A stretch of 37,737 bases of DNA from Bacillota bacterium (GTDB lineage Bacteria > Bacillota > Clostridia > Lachnospirales > WQUN01). The notes below the pieces were generated by a model. That model was not told where the DNA came from. It saw only the letters and a list, made by a program, of their open reading frames with translations, and searched no databases. This document shows positions 1 through 7,834 of the stretch, one piece after another. The stretch spans positions 1 through 37,737 of the forward strand of contig WQUN01000251.1 of assembly GCA_009782085.1 (NCBI GenBank). The letters are read 5' to 3'. Both the position numbers and the translations under genes were made by a program. The stretch's first letter is position 1. The number at the start of each line of letters is the position of its first letter.

Positions 1-2
1 TC

Positions 3-2798
3 CTGGCGGCCGTCCTGGCTTTGATCCCCTCCCTCCCGGCCCTCGCCGCGGAGCCGCTCTTCGAGCTGACGACGCGGCGGGCGGTCACGAAGGGCGTTAC
101 ATACGAGGAGAACCGGCAGGTCACGGACGCCGGGCTGCTGGACATCCACGTCCTGACGATCCCCCTCGACGACCCGTACATAACCGTCGGCCCCGCCGCG
201 TCGGCAAACGACGCCGGCCTGAAGGAGACCGTGACGCGGCTTCTCGCGGACAACGGGGCCGTGGCCGGGACAAACGGCGACTTCTTCGGCCTCGCCGGGG
301 ACCATTCCTCCGCGTTCGGCCCGGAGGTCAAAGACGGGAAGCTGCTGTCCCTGAACACGTCCTTCAATAAGGAAGAAAACGAGTTTTCCGGGTTTTTCCT
401 GGACAACACGAACAACCCGTTCATGACGTTCATCCAGACCGAGATACACTTTTACAACGACGGCAAGGAGAATATCGCCGTCAGCGCGATAAACAAGGTC
501 TCGGACTTCGTTCTGCCCGTTATAATAACCCCGGCGGCCATGTCCGACACGGCCTCCGTCGACGCGCGGTTCGGCGGGCTTTTGAAGGTCGTGGTCAGCG
601 GACAAGCCATTTCTTACGTCTCCCGGAAGGGCGAGACGGTCAAAGTCCCGGCCGACGGCTACGTCCTGGTGATCCAGGAGGCCTCCGCGGACTGGTTCGG
701 CCCGTTCTTCAAGGCAGGGCAGAGCGCGGAGCTGAAGATCAGCACCAAGGGCGTCGACCTAAGCAAGATAGTCGCGGCCATCGGCGGCGGCGGGCGCATC
801 CTCGCCAACGGCGAGATCGTCTCCTACGGCACGATACCGGCGGGGCGGCAGCCGCGCACGGCTTTGGGCATCACCCGGGACAAGAAGCGGCTCATATTGG
901 CCGAGGTGGACGGCCGCTCGTATTCCATCGGCGCGACGAACGACGAGATGGGCCGGATCATGCTCCGCTACGGCGCGTACAACGCCATGCACCTGGACGG
1001 CGGCGGCTCGTCCACGATGGTCATAAAGGAGCCCGGCGCGGCGGACTACACCGTCGTCAACAACCTCTCCGACGGCGTCCAGCGCAAGGTGGTGAACGCC
1101 TTCGGGGTGTACGACAACGCCCCGGCGGGGCAAGTTTCGCGGATCGCGGTCAGGCCCGGGAGCGGGCGCGCCTTCCTGGGCTTTCCGGTAATCCTGGACG
1201 TCTACGGCCTGGACGAGTATTACCACAGGATCGACCTCGACCCGGCCCGGCTGACGCTGACCTCGGACGACCCGGCGGGCGTAATCGAAAACGGCGCGTA
1301 TACCGCCGGAAAGAGCGGGACGGTCACGTTCACCGCCTCCTACGACGGCCTGACCGGGACGGCTTCGCTGGGCGCTGAGGCTCTCGAGGAGCTGGACTGC
1401 GGCGTCGGCGAGATAAGGACGATGGAAGGCGGCAGGACAGCCCTGAGCTTCACCGGCATGGGCGGCAGCGGCGAACAGACCCCCATTACGGACGGGATCA
1501 CCTACGAAATCAGCCCCTCCGGCCTCGGCCACATGGAAGGGAACGTTTTCGTGGCCGACTCGGGCGGGCTTGGGTCGATAAAGGCTTCCGCGGCGGGGAT
1601 CCCGGCCTATGTGGCCGTGTACTCCGGCGGCGTCGAGACGCCCGTCTGCGATTTCGAGGGGGGCAAGGAACTGGGCTTCGCCGCCTATCCGGACACCGTG
1701 ACCGGCGGCGCCTCCTACGACGGCGCGCGCTTCAAGGACGGCGCGTCCGCGGCGAAGCTCGACTACGGTTTCAAGGTATACGACTCCACGCAGGCGGCCT
1801 ATCTCACGTTCGCGGAGCCCGTCAAATTCGACGGCCCGCTTGTGGCCCTGAAACTGTGGGCCTACGGCGACGGCAAGGGCTACTGGCTGCGCGGCAGGAT
1901 AACCGACGCCGGCGGGACGGCGTTTCCGATAGATTTCGCGAAAAACGTGGACTGGACGGGCTGGAAGCAGGTCACGGCGGTTTTGCCGGAGGACGCGAGC
2001 TATCCCGTGACCCTCGACAGGATATACATAGCCAGCCTCAACAACACCTCCGACGCCGGCGGGACGCTCTGGTTCGACGCGCTCTCGGCCGTCGCCCCGA
2101 TAAGCGGCGGGGTAGTCCTCCCGGACGCCCCGAAATACTCCGACGTCCTGCGCGCGGACCTGAGCGGCGCGCCGGATTTCGGCCAGGACGTCACCGTCAC
2201 GGCCCCGACGGTCTGGAAAGCCCCGGACGTGGAAACTGCGGACGGGGACGCGCGGGTACAAGCGCCGAAGGACTACGACGCGGTGCGCGCGGCCGTCCTG
2301 GCGTCTATGCGGCGGGACTGCCCCAGGGGCCTCTACCTGGGAGACACCGGCTTCGAGTATAAGTACGACGGCTTCGGCGCGTACCAGTGGAACACGGGCT
2401 ACGTCATGCACAGGGTGAGCACCACGGCGGTGCTCCAGATGACCGCCGCCAAGGGGGGGCTTCTGGCCTCCAACCCGAAGCAGTGGGCGGGTTTTTCCAA
2501 GGACGTGGCCGCGATGGACCCGGACTGCGTCATCGTGGAGCTGGACGCGAACCCACTGGAAAACTGGGACAAGGAGTTCGAGCTGTTCCACCTGGCCCTG
2601 GCGCGGTACGCGGACGCGGGCAAGCGCGTGTTCGTGGTGTCCGCGGATGGCCGGGACACGTCGGTGACGTCCAGGGACGGCGTCCGGTACATAAACCTCG
2701 GGAGCCTTTGGAACGCGGACGGGACGAGGAACGCGGATTACAGGGTTTTAAGGTTTCGGATAGACGGGAAGAATGTCAAGTATGACTTGCAAAAATAA
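3..2798 (+). CDS. Exported phosphodiester glycosidase (NAGPA domain) protein, 5' end cut by window
   Basis: The reading frame is open from the window edge, and its first visible residues (LAAVLALIPSLPALAAE) look like the hydrophobic core and cleavage region of a signal peptide, so the true start lies just upstream. Residues to about 360 form a phosphodiester glycosidase (NAGPA-like) domain: GRQPRTALGI, then VDGRSYSIG and the signature HLDGGGSSTMV. The family removes sugars held in phosphodiester linkage, so a role in wall-polymer or exopolysaccharide metabolism outside the membrane is likely. About residues 545-690 look like a jelly-roll carbohydrate-binding module (DFEGG near its start, LWFDALSAV at its end). 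The C-terminal ~170 residues resemble the metallophosphoesterase-like tail found in long clostridial homologues, but I see no clear metal-binding residues (inference). The end overlaps murJ by 26 bp, suggesting coupled translation. Confidence 0.85.
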   Translation: MAAVLALIPSLPALAAEPLFELTTRRAVTKGVTYEENRQVTDAGLLDIHVLTIPLDDPYITVGPAASANDAGLKETVTRLLADNGAVAGTNGDFFGLAGDHSSAFGPEVKDGKLLSLNTSFNKEENEFSGFFLDNTNNPFMTFIQTEIHFYNDGKENIAVSAINKVSDFVLPVIITPAAMSDTASVDARFGGLLKVVVSGQAISYVSRKGETVKVPADGYVLVIQEASADWFGPFFKAGQSAELKISTKGVDLSKIVAAIGGGGRILANGEIVSYGTIPAGRQPRTALGITRDKKRLILAEVDGRSYSIGATNDEMGRIMLRYGAYNAMHLDGGGSSTMVIKEPGAADYTVVNNLSDGVQRKVVNAFGVYDNAPAGQVSRIAVRPGSGRAFLGFPVILDVYGLDEYYHRIDLDPARLTLTSDDPAGVIENGAYTAGKSGTVTFTASYDGLTGTASLGAEALEELDCGVGEIRTMEGGRTALSFTGMGGSGEQTPITDGITYEISPSGLGHMEGNVFVADSGGLGSIKASAAGIPAYVAVYSGGVETPVCDFEGGKELGFAAYPDTVTGGASYDGARFKDGASAAKLDYGFKVYDSTQAAYLTFAEPVKFDGPLVALKLWAYGDGKGYWLRGRITDAGGTAFPIDFAKNVDWTGWKQVTAVLPEDASYPVTLDRIYIASLNNTSDAGGTLWFDALSAVAPISGGVVLPDAPKYSDVLRADLSGAPDFGQDVTVTAPTVWKAPDVETADGDARVQAPKDYDAVRAAVLASMRRDCPRGLYLGDTGFEYKYDGFGAYQWNTGYVMHRVSTTAVLQMTAAKGGLLASNPKQWAGFSKDVAAMDPDCVIVELDANPLENWDKEFELFHLALARYADAGKRVFVVSADGRDTSVTSRDGVRYINLGSLWNADGTRNADYRVLRFRIDGKNVKYDLQK

Positions 2799-4392
2799 AA
2801 AACCCTCCTCCGTCTTCAAAACCGTCGCCCTCATGACGGCAATAACCTTCGCCGGCAAGCTGCTGGGCCTCGTGCGGGAGAGCGTGATCTACGCGCGCCT
2901 CGGGACAGCCTCTTTGGAGGCGGCCGCCGTCAATTACGCAACCATGCTGCCGAACCAGTTCATGGACGTAATGTTCGCGGCGGTGGTAACGGCCAGCTTT
3001 ATACCGGTGTTCAACCTCGTCATGCAAAAACGGGGCAAAAACGAGGCTTTCGAGATGAGCTACAGGTTCATTTCGCTGATCCTGCTTGTTTCCGCGGCGG
3101 TCACGGCCGTTCTGACGCTTCTGGCGGGGCCGGTCATCTCCTCGTACGACGGCGGCAGGACGCCCGGGGTCTTGCGTCTGGGGACGACTTTGCTCAGGGT
3201 GATGCTCCCGATAATCGTCATAAGCTGCGCGGCGTTCTCGCTCACGGGTATCCTGCAGTCCCTCGGGGAGTTCAACATTCCGGCGGCAATGGCGCTTGTC
3301 TCCAACTCCGTGATTTTGGTCTATCTGATTTTTTTCCTGGACAGATTCGGCGTGACCGGGCTTTGCGCGGCGTTCTTGCTGGGCTGGGCGGCGCAGCTGC
3401 TGATGCAGATCCCGTTTTTGCTGAAGAATGGCTTCAAATTCAAATTCAGGCTCCCCAGCCCCGCCAAAATCCGCCGGGACGGCGATTTCCGCGAAATCGG
3501 CCTGTTGGCCGTCCCGGTCCTGGTGAGCACATGGGTCGCGCCGGTCAATCTCATAGTCAACGGCAAGGCCGCTTTACAGAGCGCATACGGGAGTCAGGCC
3601 ATGGTCACGCTCGCGCGCGCCAACACCCTCTACGCCGTGCTGGCGGGCGTCCTTGTGCTCTCCGTCTCCAACCTCATCTTCCCCAAGCTCTCCGCTTTGG
3701 CGGCCAACGACGAGGCGGAGGCTTTCGGCGCGGCTTTGAAGCAGGCCCTCCGCGCGCTTTTATACCTGCTGATCCCGATGGCGCTCGGCCTGATGGCCGT
3801 AAGCCGTCCCCTGATCCGGCTCTACCTGGAGCGCGGCAGCTTCGACGCCCTGTCCACGAGCCTGACGTCCTCGGCGCTGACCTGCTTCGCCGCCGGTATG
3901 CCGGGCTTCGGGCTGCAAACCGTGCTCGCGCGCGGCTTTTACGCCCGCCGGGAGGGCAAAACGCCGCTATACACCGGCCTCGCGGCCATGGCCGTCAACC
4001 TCGGCCTGAGCTTCCTGCTGGTGCGGTTCATGCGAGGCGCGAGCGGGCCGGCTCTGGCCTCGTCGGTCTCCGTCTCTGTCGTGGCGGGGCTGATGCTCTG
4101 GCGCATGGGCAGGCGGAACAGGTACGCGCTGGACCGGAAGATGCTCGTTGACGCGCTTAAAATGCTGATCGCCGGGGGCGTCATGTTCGGGGCGGCGGTT
4201 TTGACCGGCGCGGGCGTACGGGCGCTGGGGGCCGGCGGGCTTTTGGGGCGGATTCTGGCCGTGGTCCTGCCGGTTTTGGCCGGGATAGCCGTGTATTTCC
4301 CGCTGACCGCGGCGATGCGGCTGGAGGAGGCCAGGACGGCATGGAAGATGGTTGGAAACAAGAAAAGAGGCCTGACGTGTACAAAATCCTAA
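2773..4392 (+). CDS. murJ: Lipid II flippase MurJ (MviN family)
   Basis: A 539-residue polytopic membrane protein of the MOP superfamily, which flips lipid-linked peptidoglycan precursor across the cytoplasmic membrane. The N-terminus carries the MurJ hallmark (TFAGKLLGLVRESVIYARLG, then NYATMLPNQF), and about 13-14 hydrophobic segments follow, in line with the usual 500-540 residues and 14 helices. The start is inside the preceding gene; ATG at 2782 is an alternative. The 3' end overlaps the next gene by about 16 bp. With a glycosyltransferase-pyruvyl transferase downstream, it could instead flip a precursor of a secondary wall polymer, but the sequence alone fits MurJ well. Confidence 0.92.
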   Translation: MSSMTCKNKKPSSVFKTVALMTAITFAGKLLGLVRESVIYARLGTASLEAAAVNYATMLPNQFMDVMFAAVVTASFIPVFNLVMQKRGKNEAFEMSYRFISLILLVSAAVTAVLTLLAGPVISSYDGGRTPGVLRLGTTLLRVMLPIIVISCAAFSLTGILQSLGEFNIPAAMALVSNSVILVYLIFFLDRFGVTGLCAAFLLGWAAQLLMQIPFLLKNGFKFKFRLPSPAKIRRDGDFREIGLLAVPVLVSTWVAPVNLIVNGKAALQSAYGSQAMVTLARANTLYAVLAGVLVLSVSNLIFPKLSALAANDEAEAFGAALKQALRALLYLLIPMALGLMAVSRPLIRLYLERGSFDALSTSLTSSALTCFAAGMPGFGLQTVLARGFYARREGKTPLYTGLAAMAVNLGLSFLLVRFMRGASGPALASSVSVSVVAGLMLWRMGRRNRYALDRKMLVDALKMLIAGGVMFGAAVLTGAGVRALGAGGLLGRILAVVLPVLAGIAVYFPLTAAMRLEEARTAWKMVGNKKRGLTCTKS

Positions 4393-6614
4393 TGACCACC
4401 ATGCGGCTGGACATAGGCGGCGCGGAAACGCATATCCTGGAGTTGTCCAAGGCCCTGAAAAAGCGCGGCTACGAGGTTTTCGTCGCCTCGAACGGCGGTG
4501 GCTTCGTCCGGGAGCTCGCCGCCTGCGGGATACCGCATTACGACGTCCCGCTGCACACGAAACGGCTTACGAGCCTGATAAAGTCCTACCGGACGCTAAA
4601 AAGGATCATCGCGGGCAACGACATCCGCCTGGTTCACGCCCACGCGCGCATCCCGGCGTTTATCTGCGCCCTTCTGCAAAAAAAGCTAAATTTCCGGCTT
4701 GTGACCACCGTGCACTTCGTGTTCAACGCGGCGTTCCCGTTCAACATCATCTCCCGCTGGGGGGAAAAGAGCCTGGCGGTCAGCGCGGATCTGCGCGAAT
4801 ATCTGGAGGAAAACTACGGCGTCCCGCCGGGGAACATCACGGACACCGTGAACGGCATAGACACGGAGCGGTTCGCCCCCGGCGCGCCGGACGCGGGCGT
4901 CGCGGAGGAATTCCGGCTGGAGGAAAACCGCTTTCGGATCGTCCACGTGTGCAGGATGGATAAAAACAACGACCGGACGACGTATAAGCTGATGGACGCG
5001 GCGGAGCGGCTGTACGCGGAAAGGCCGGAAATCCAGCTCGTCATCGTCGGCGGCGGGGACGACGAGGCTAATATAGCCAAAGCGGCGAACGAACACAACT
5101 CCCGGACGGGCGGGCGGCTGGTCATCTTCGCGGGCAAGCGGCACGACGTCAGGGAGTTTCTGACCAACGGCAAAGTCTTCGCCGGCATCAGCCGCGCGGC
5201 CATGGAGGCCATGTCGATGGAGATGCCGGTGATTTTGGCCGGGGAGCACGTATATCCCGGCTATCTGGGGATTTTCAGGGAGGAAGTGCTGGAAAAAGCC
5301 GTGGCGACCAATTTCACCTGCCGCGGCTTCGAGGAGCCCACCGCCGAAAAAATCGCGCGGGACATAGCGGCGCTTATGGACACGGACGCGGCCGGGCTTA
5401 AAAAACTCGGGCGCTACGGCCGGGAGATCATCATGAAAAATTATTCCGTCGAGAGGATGTGCGACGACGCCGCCGCGGTCTATGAGTCTCTGCGCAAGCC
5501 GCCGAAAAAGCCGGTGGACGTGGTCATTTCTGGGTATTACGGCTTCAAGAACAGCGGGGACGACTATCTGCTGAAGGCCATAATCGAGGGCCTCCGCGGC
5601 CTGCGCCCCGCCATAAGCGTCGTCGTCCTGTCCCGGAGGCCGGAGGACACGCGGAAAATCTACGGCGTGGAGGCCGTGAACCGCTTCAACTTTCCCGCGG
5701 TCGGCGCCTTGCTCAAGAAGACGAGCCTTTTGGTGACCGGCGGCGGAAGCCTTATCCAGGACGAGACTAGCACCCAGTCGCTCCTCTATTACCTCTGGGT
5801 CATAAACGCCGCCGGGAAGCGCGGCTGCCGGAACATGCTCTACGCTAACGGGATCGGCCCCGTCCTGCGGCCGAAGAACGCCCGCCGCGCGGCGAAGGCG
5901 CTGAACAAAGTCGATCTGATAACTTTGCGCGACGAACAGTCCCTTGCGGAGCTGAAGAAATTCGGCGTGACAAACCCGGAAATCGCCGTCACAGCCGACC
6001 CCGTGTTCAGCCTGCGGGACGCGGACGGCGGCGGGGCGGAAAAGCTGCTCCGCGGCCTGGGCGTCGGCGAGGGCAAAGAGTATTTCGCGGTCTCCGTCCG
6101 CAGCTGGAAGCGGAACAGGCCGGGCTTCGAAGAGGAGATAGCCGCCTTCGCCGACCGGGCCGGCGAAAAGTACGGCCTCACGCCTGTGTTCATCATCATG
6201 CGCCAGGCCGAGGACGCCGAGATCACGAAAAAGATCATCGGCCTGATGAAAACCCCGGCGGCGCTTCTGGGCCCGGACAGCGCGGCCGGGTCGATCCCCG
6301 GCGTCGCGGCCGGGGCGCGGTTCGTCCTCGGCATGAGGTTCCACGCCGTCGTCTACGCGCTCCAGAGCGGAACGCCCGCGATCGGGCTGGTGTACAACCC
6401 CAAGGTAAAGGCCGTGATGGACGTGTTCGGCCAAAGCCTGTACGCGGACGTCGGCGATTTCGACGCCGCCGGGCTCTGCGGGTTCGCGGAGCAAATCATG
6501 GGGGACAGGGAGCGCATCGCCGAAGACATATCCCGCATCGCGCAAAACGAGGCCGCGAAGGCGGAGGAGAACAACGGGCTTTGCGTGGGGCTGCTGGAGA
6601 GGCCGCTATTTTGA
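4377..6614 (+). CDS. Fused GT4 glycosyltransferase - CsaB-type polysaccharide pyruvyl transferase
   Basis: A two-domain protein of about 745 residues. The first ~375 residues are a GT-B glycosyltransferase of family 4: an N-terminal GGAETHILELSKAL, a VNGIDTERF motif between the lobes, and HVCRMDKNN and IVGGGDDE in the second Rossmann lobe. From about residue 380 to the end it is a polysaccharide pyruvyl transferase of the CsaB type (VVISGYYGFKNSGDDYLL, LVTGGGSLIQDETS, LGMRFHAVVYALQSGTPAIGL). CsaB puts ketal-pyruvate on secondary wall polymers that anchor SLH-domain proteins. The GTG at 4377 is preferred because AGAGG lies six bases upstream; ATG at 4341 would add 12 residues without a good site. 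It overlaps murJ upstream and converges with thpR downstream with 9 bp overlap. I infer synthesis and pyruvylation of one wall glycan by a single polypeptide. Confidence 0.9.
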   Translation: MYKILMTTMRLDIGGAETHILELSKALKKRGYEVFVASNGGGFVRELAACGIPHYDVPLHTKRLTSLIKSYRTLKRIIAGNDIRLVHAHARIPAFICALLQKKLNFRLVTTVHFVFNAAFPFNIISRWGEKSLAVSADLREYLEENYGVPPGNITDTVNGIDTERFAPGAPDAGVAEEFRLEENRFRIVHVCRMDKNNDRTTYKLMDAAERLYAERPEIQLVIVGGGDDEANIAKAANEHNSRTGGRLVIFAGKRHDVREFLTNGKVFAGISRAAMEAMSMEMPVILAGEHVYPGYLGIFREEVLEKAVATNFTCRGFEEPTAEKIARDIAALMDTDAAGLKKLGRYGREIIMKNYSVERMCDDAAAVYESLRKPPKKPVDVVISGYYGFKNSGDDYLLKAIIEGLRGLRPAISVVVLSRRPEDTRKIYGVEAVNRFNFPAVGALLKKTSLLVTGGGSLIQDETSTQSLLYYLWVINAAGKRGCRNMLYANGIGPVLRPKNARRAAKALNKVDLITLRDEQSLAELKKFGVTNPEIAVTADPVFSLRDADGGGAEKLLRGLGVGEGKEYFAVSVRSWKRNRPGFEEEIAAFADRAGEKYGLTPVFIIMRQAEDAEITKKIIGLMKTPAALLGPDSAAGSIPGVAAGARFVLGMRFHAVVYALQSGTPAIGLVYNPKVKAVMDVFGQSLYADVGDFDAAGLCGFAEQIMGDRERIAEDISRIAQNEAAKAEENNGLCVGLLERPLF

Positions 6615-7121
6615 AACCGTATGTATCGCCGTATACGTCAGTTTCCCCCGTATCCGCTCAGACTTCATCAGGTCTATCGCCGAGACGGTCTCCCCGAACG
6701 GCTCCGTCTCCCACGGCTTCTCCCCGGTCACGACCTCGCGCCCGAGGGTTATGTGCGGATGGTAATCCCCGGCGTCGACGGCGAAACCGTCCCGGAGGAG
6801 CCTTTCGGTCAGCTCCCGCTGCAAAGCCAGAAGCGGCTTGCTCTCCCGCACGCCGGCCCACCATATGTCGCCCCCCCGGCGGCCGAACCGCCCGACGCGG
6901 GCTATAACCGCCGGAAACGGCTCGAAATCGGCCGCGTCCATGGCCGACCTGACGCGGGCTGTTTGCGCGGCGTCGCACTCCCCGATAAAGACGAGGGTCA
7001 GGTGCAGATTGTCCGGCTCGGAGAAGTTCCCGGCGGAGGATTTGCCCCGCAGCCCGTCCCGAAGGGCCAGCAGCCGCTCGCGCACGGCGGGGCCGAAGTT
7101 TATGGCTATGAAAAGACGCAT
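6606..7121 (-). CDS. thpR: RNA 2',3'-cyclic phosphodiesterase (2'-5' RNA ligase family)
   Basis: A 171-residue protein of the 2H phosphoesterase superfamily. The two catalytic HxT motifs are present: H40-L-T42 in NLHLTLVFIGE and H123-I-T125 in HPHITLGREV, with the expected ~80 residue spacing; the N-terminus MRLFIAINF is typical. The family hydrolyses 2',3'-cyclic phosphate RNA ends; its cellular role in bacteria is poorly defined. A strong GGGAGGG site lies just before the ATG. It converges on the wall-glycan operon and overlaps its last gene by 9 bp. Immediately upstream is the 32-bp palindromic tandem array, so a promoter would have to sit beyond or within that array. Confidence 0.9.
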   Translation of the reverse strand: MRLFIAINFGPAVRERLLALRDGLRGKSSAGNFSEPDNLHLTLVFIGECDAAQTARVRSAMDAADFEPFPAVIARVGRFGRRGGDIWWAGVRESKPLLALQRELTERLLRDGFAVDAGDYHPHITLGREVVTGEKPWETEPFGETVSAIDLMKSERIRGKLTYTAIHTVSK

Positions 7122-7150
7122 GGAATAACCCTCCCTCAGAATAAAGCCTA

Positions 7151-7266
7151 AACGGTCAAGACCGTTCCCAGATAGAAACCGGAACGGTCAAGACCGTTAC
7201 AAGACAGAAACCGGAACGGTCAAGACCGTTACAAGATAGAAACCGGAACGGTCAAGACCGTTCCCT
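7151..7266. repeat. Four-copy 32-bp tandem repeat with palindromic core
   Basis: The 16-bp palindrome AACGGTCAAGACCGTT occurs at 7151, 7183, 7215 and 7247, exactly 32 bp apart, joined by near-identical linkers of the type ACAAGATAGAAACCGG. The same palindrome (read as AACGGTCTTGACCGTT on the other strand) recurs at 7613 and three times between rplW and rplB. The linkers are repeats too, so this is not a CRISPR array. Confidence 0.9.
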
Positions 7267-7389
7267 ACAGAACCGTTGTTTGTTCAATTATTCCACAATT
7301 AATTCATTGTATATGTATACTGACAATCGAAAACATTGCCGTTTCGTAGGGACGAACGCCCTCGGCCGTTCGCCGTATTTGCCGGTTCC
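7267..7389. other. AT-rich gap without a gene
   Basis: Between the tandem array and the next hairpin lies a markedly AT-rich stretch (about 7272-7325) that stands out in this GC-rich window. It could hold a minus-strand promoter for thpR (TTGTCA on the minus strand near 7325), but no convincing -10 element at the right spacing was found. A TAGGGACGAACG hairpin-like segment begins at 7348. No reading frame here looks coding. Confidence 0.4.
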
Positions 7390-7579
7390 ATACCGGATAA
7401 GGAAAACATTTGCCGACGGCATGGGGGGATAATGTTTTCGTACTCCGGTATATCCTCCGCGAAGTCAGATACGGACAACCGTGGCGGTCGTCACTGTCAG
7501 ATACGGACAACCGTGGCGGTCGTCCCTGTCAGATACGGACGACCGGTGCGGTCGTCACTGCCATACGGCAAATGTTTTC
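7390..7579. repeat. Composite inverted-repeat element with GAAAACATT arms
   Basis: A 62-bp hairpin (7390-7451) has arms ATACCGGA-N4-GAAAACATT and AATGTTTTC-N4-TCCGGTAT. A second, longer inverted pair uses the same left arm: GAAAACATTTGCCG at 7402-7415 and its exact complement CGGCAAATGTTTTC at 7566-7579, enclosing the three 32-bp repeats at 7464-7559. A sister of the 62-bp hairpin is at 12194-12260. No protein is encoded. Confidence 0.8.
7464..7559. repeat. Three-copy 32-bp tandem repeat
   Basis: Three head-to-tail units start at 7464, 7496 and 7528 with GTCAGATACGGAC. Each contains a short palindromic segment (ACNACCGTGGCGGTCGT type). The period, 32 bp, equals that of the unrelated array at 7151. 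The third unit has compensating changes in the stem (GACGACCGGTGCGGTCGTC). Confidence 0.85.
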
Positions 7580-7608
7580 TGACACAGTATAATATCCGAT
7601 CCGCTCGT

Positions 7609-7695
7609 AGGGAACGGTCTTGACCGTTCCGGGCCCTGACCGTTCCGGGCCTAATCCGTTCCGGGCCTTGACCGTCCCGCATCCTAACCGTCCCG
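7609..7695. repeat. Degenerate CCGTTCCGGGCC tandem repeat with TAGGG hairpin
   Basis: It begins with TAGGGAACGGTCTTGACCGTTCC, cut here as TAGGG plus the 16-bp palindrome at 7613, and continues as about four decaying ~17-18 bp units of the form TGACCGTTCCGGGCC. The palindrome is the same as in the array at 7151 and in the rplW-rplB gap. Confidence 0.75.
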
Positions 7696-7724
7696 CGGCA
7701 GAGGCCCTCATCCCGCCCACAACA

Positions 7725-7834
7725 GGCGACCTCTATAAACTGTCATCCTGAGCGAAGCGAAGGATCTTAAACAGCCAAAACATAAGATTCTTCGCTGCGC
7801 TCAGAATGACAAAGATGGGTTTGTAGAGGCTGCC
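7725..7834. mobile_element. 110-bp palindromic element (TGTCATCCTGAGCG family), copy 1
   Basis: Ends are imperfect terminal inverted repeats (GGCGACCTCTATAAA at left, TTTGTAGAGGCTGCC at right). Inside are the inverted arms TGTCATCCTGAGCGAAGCG and CGCTGCGCTCAGAATGACA around a shared centre (AAACAGCCAAAACATAAG). A second near-complete copy is at 33492-33600, a rearranged one at 20568-20697 and a core-only copy inside a gene at 13021-13074. It has no coding capacity, so it must be moved in trans or be fixed. The right part supplies the stop codon of the prepilin-peptidase-like ORF. Confidence 0.85.

Noticed and set aside
759..2591. Long minus-strand frame opposite the phosphodiester glycosidase
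   Set aside because: Arg/Val/Gly-rich shadow of a GC-rich gene with recognisable domains on the other strand.
4686..6545. Long minus-strand frame opposite the glycosyltransferase-CsaB gene
   Set aside because: Shadow frame; the plus strand has clear conserved motifs over the whole length.
7151..7266. CRISPR array
   Set aside because: The regular 32-bp period looks CRISPR-like, but the spacers are repeats as well, the core is fully palindromic and no cas gene is near.
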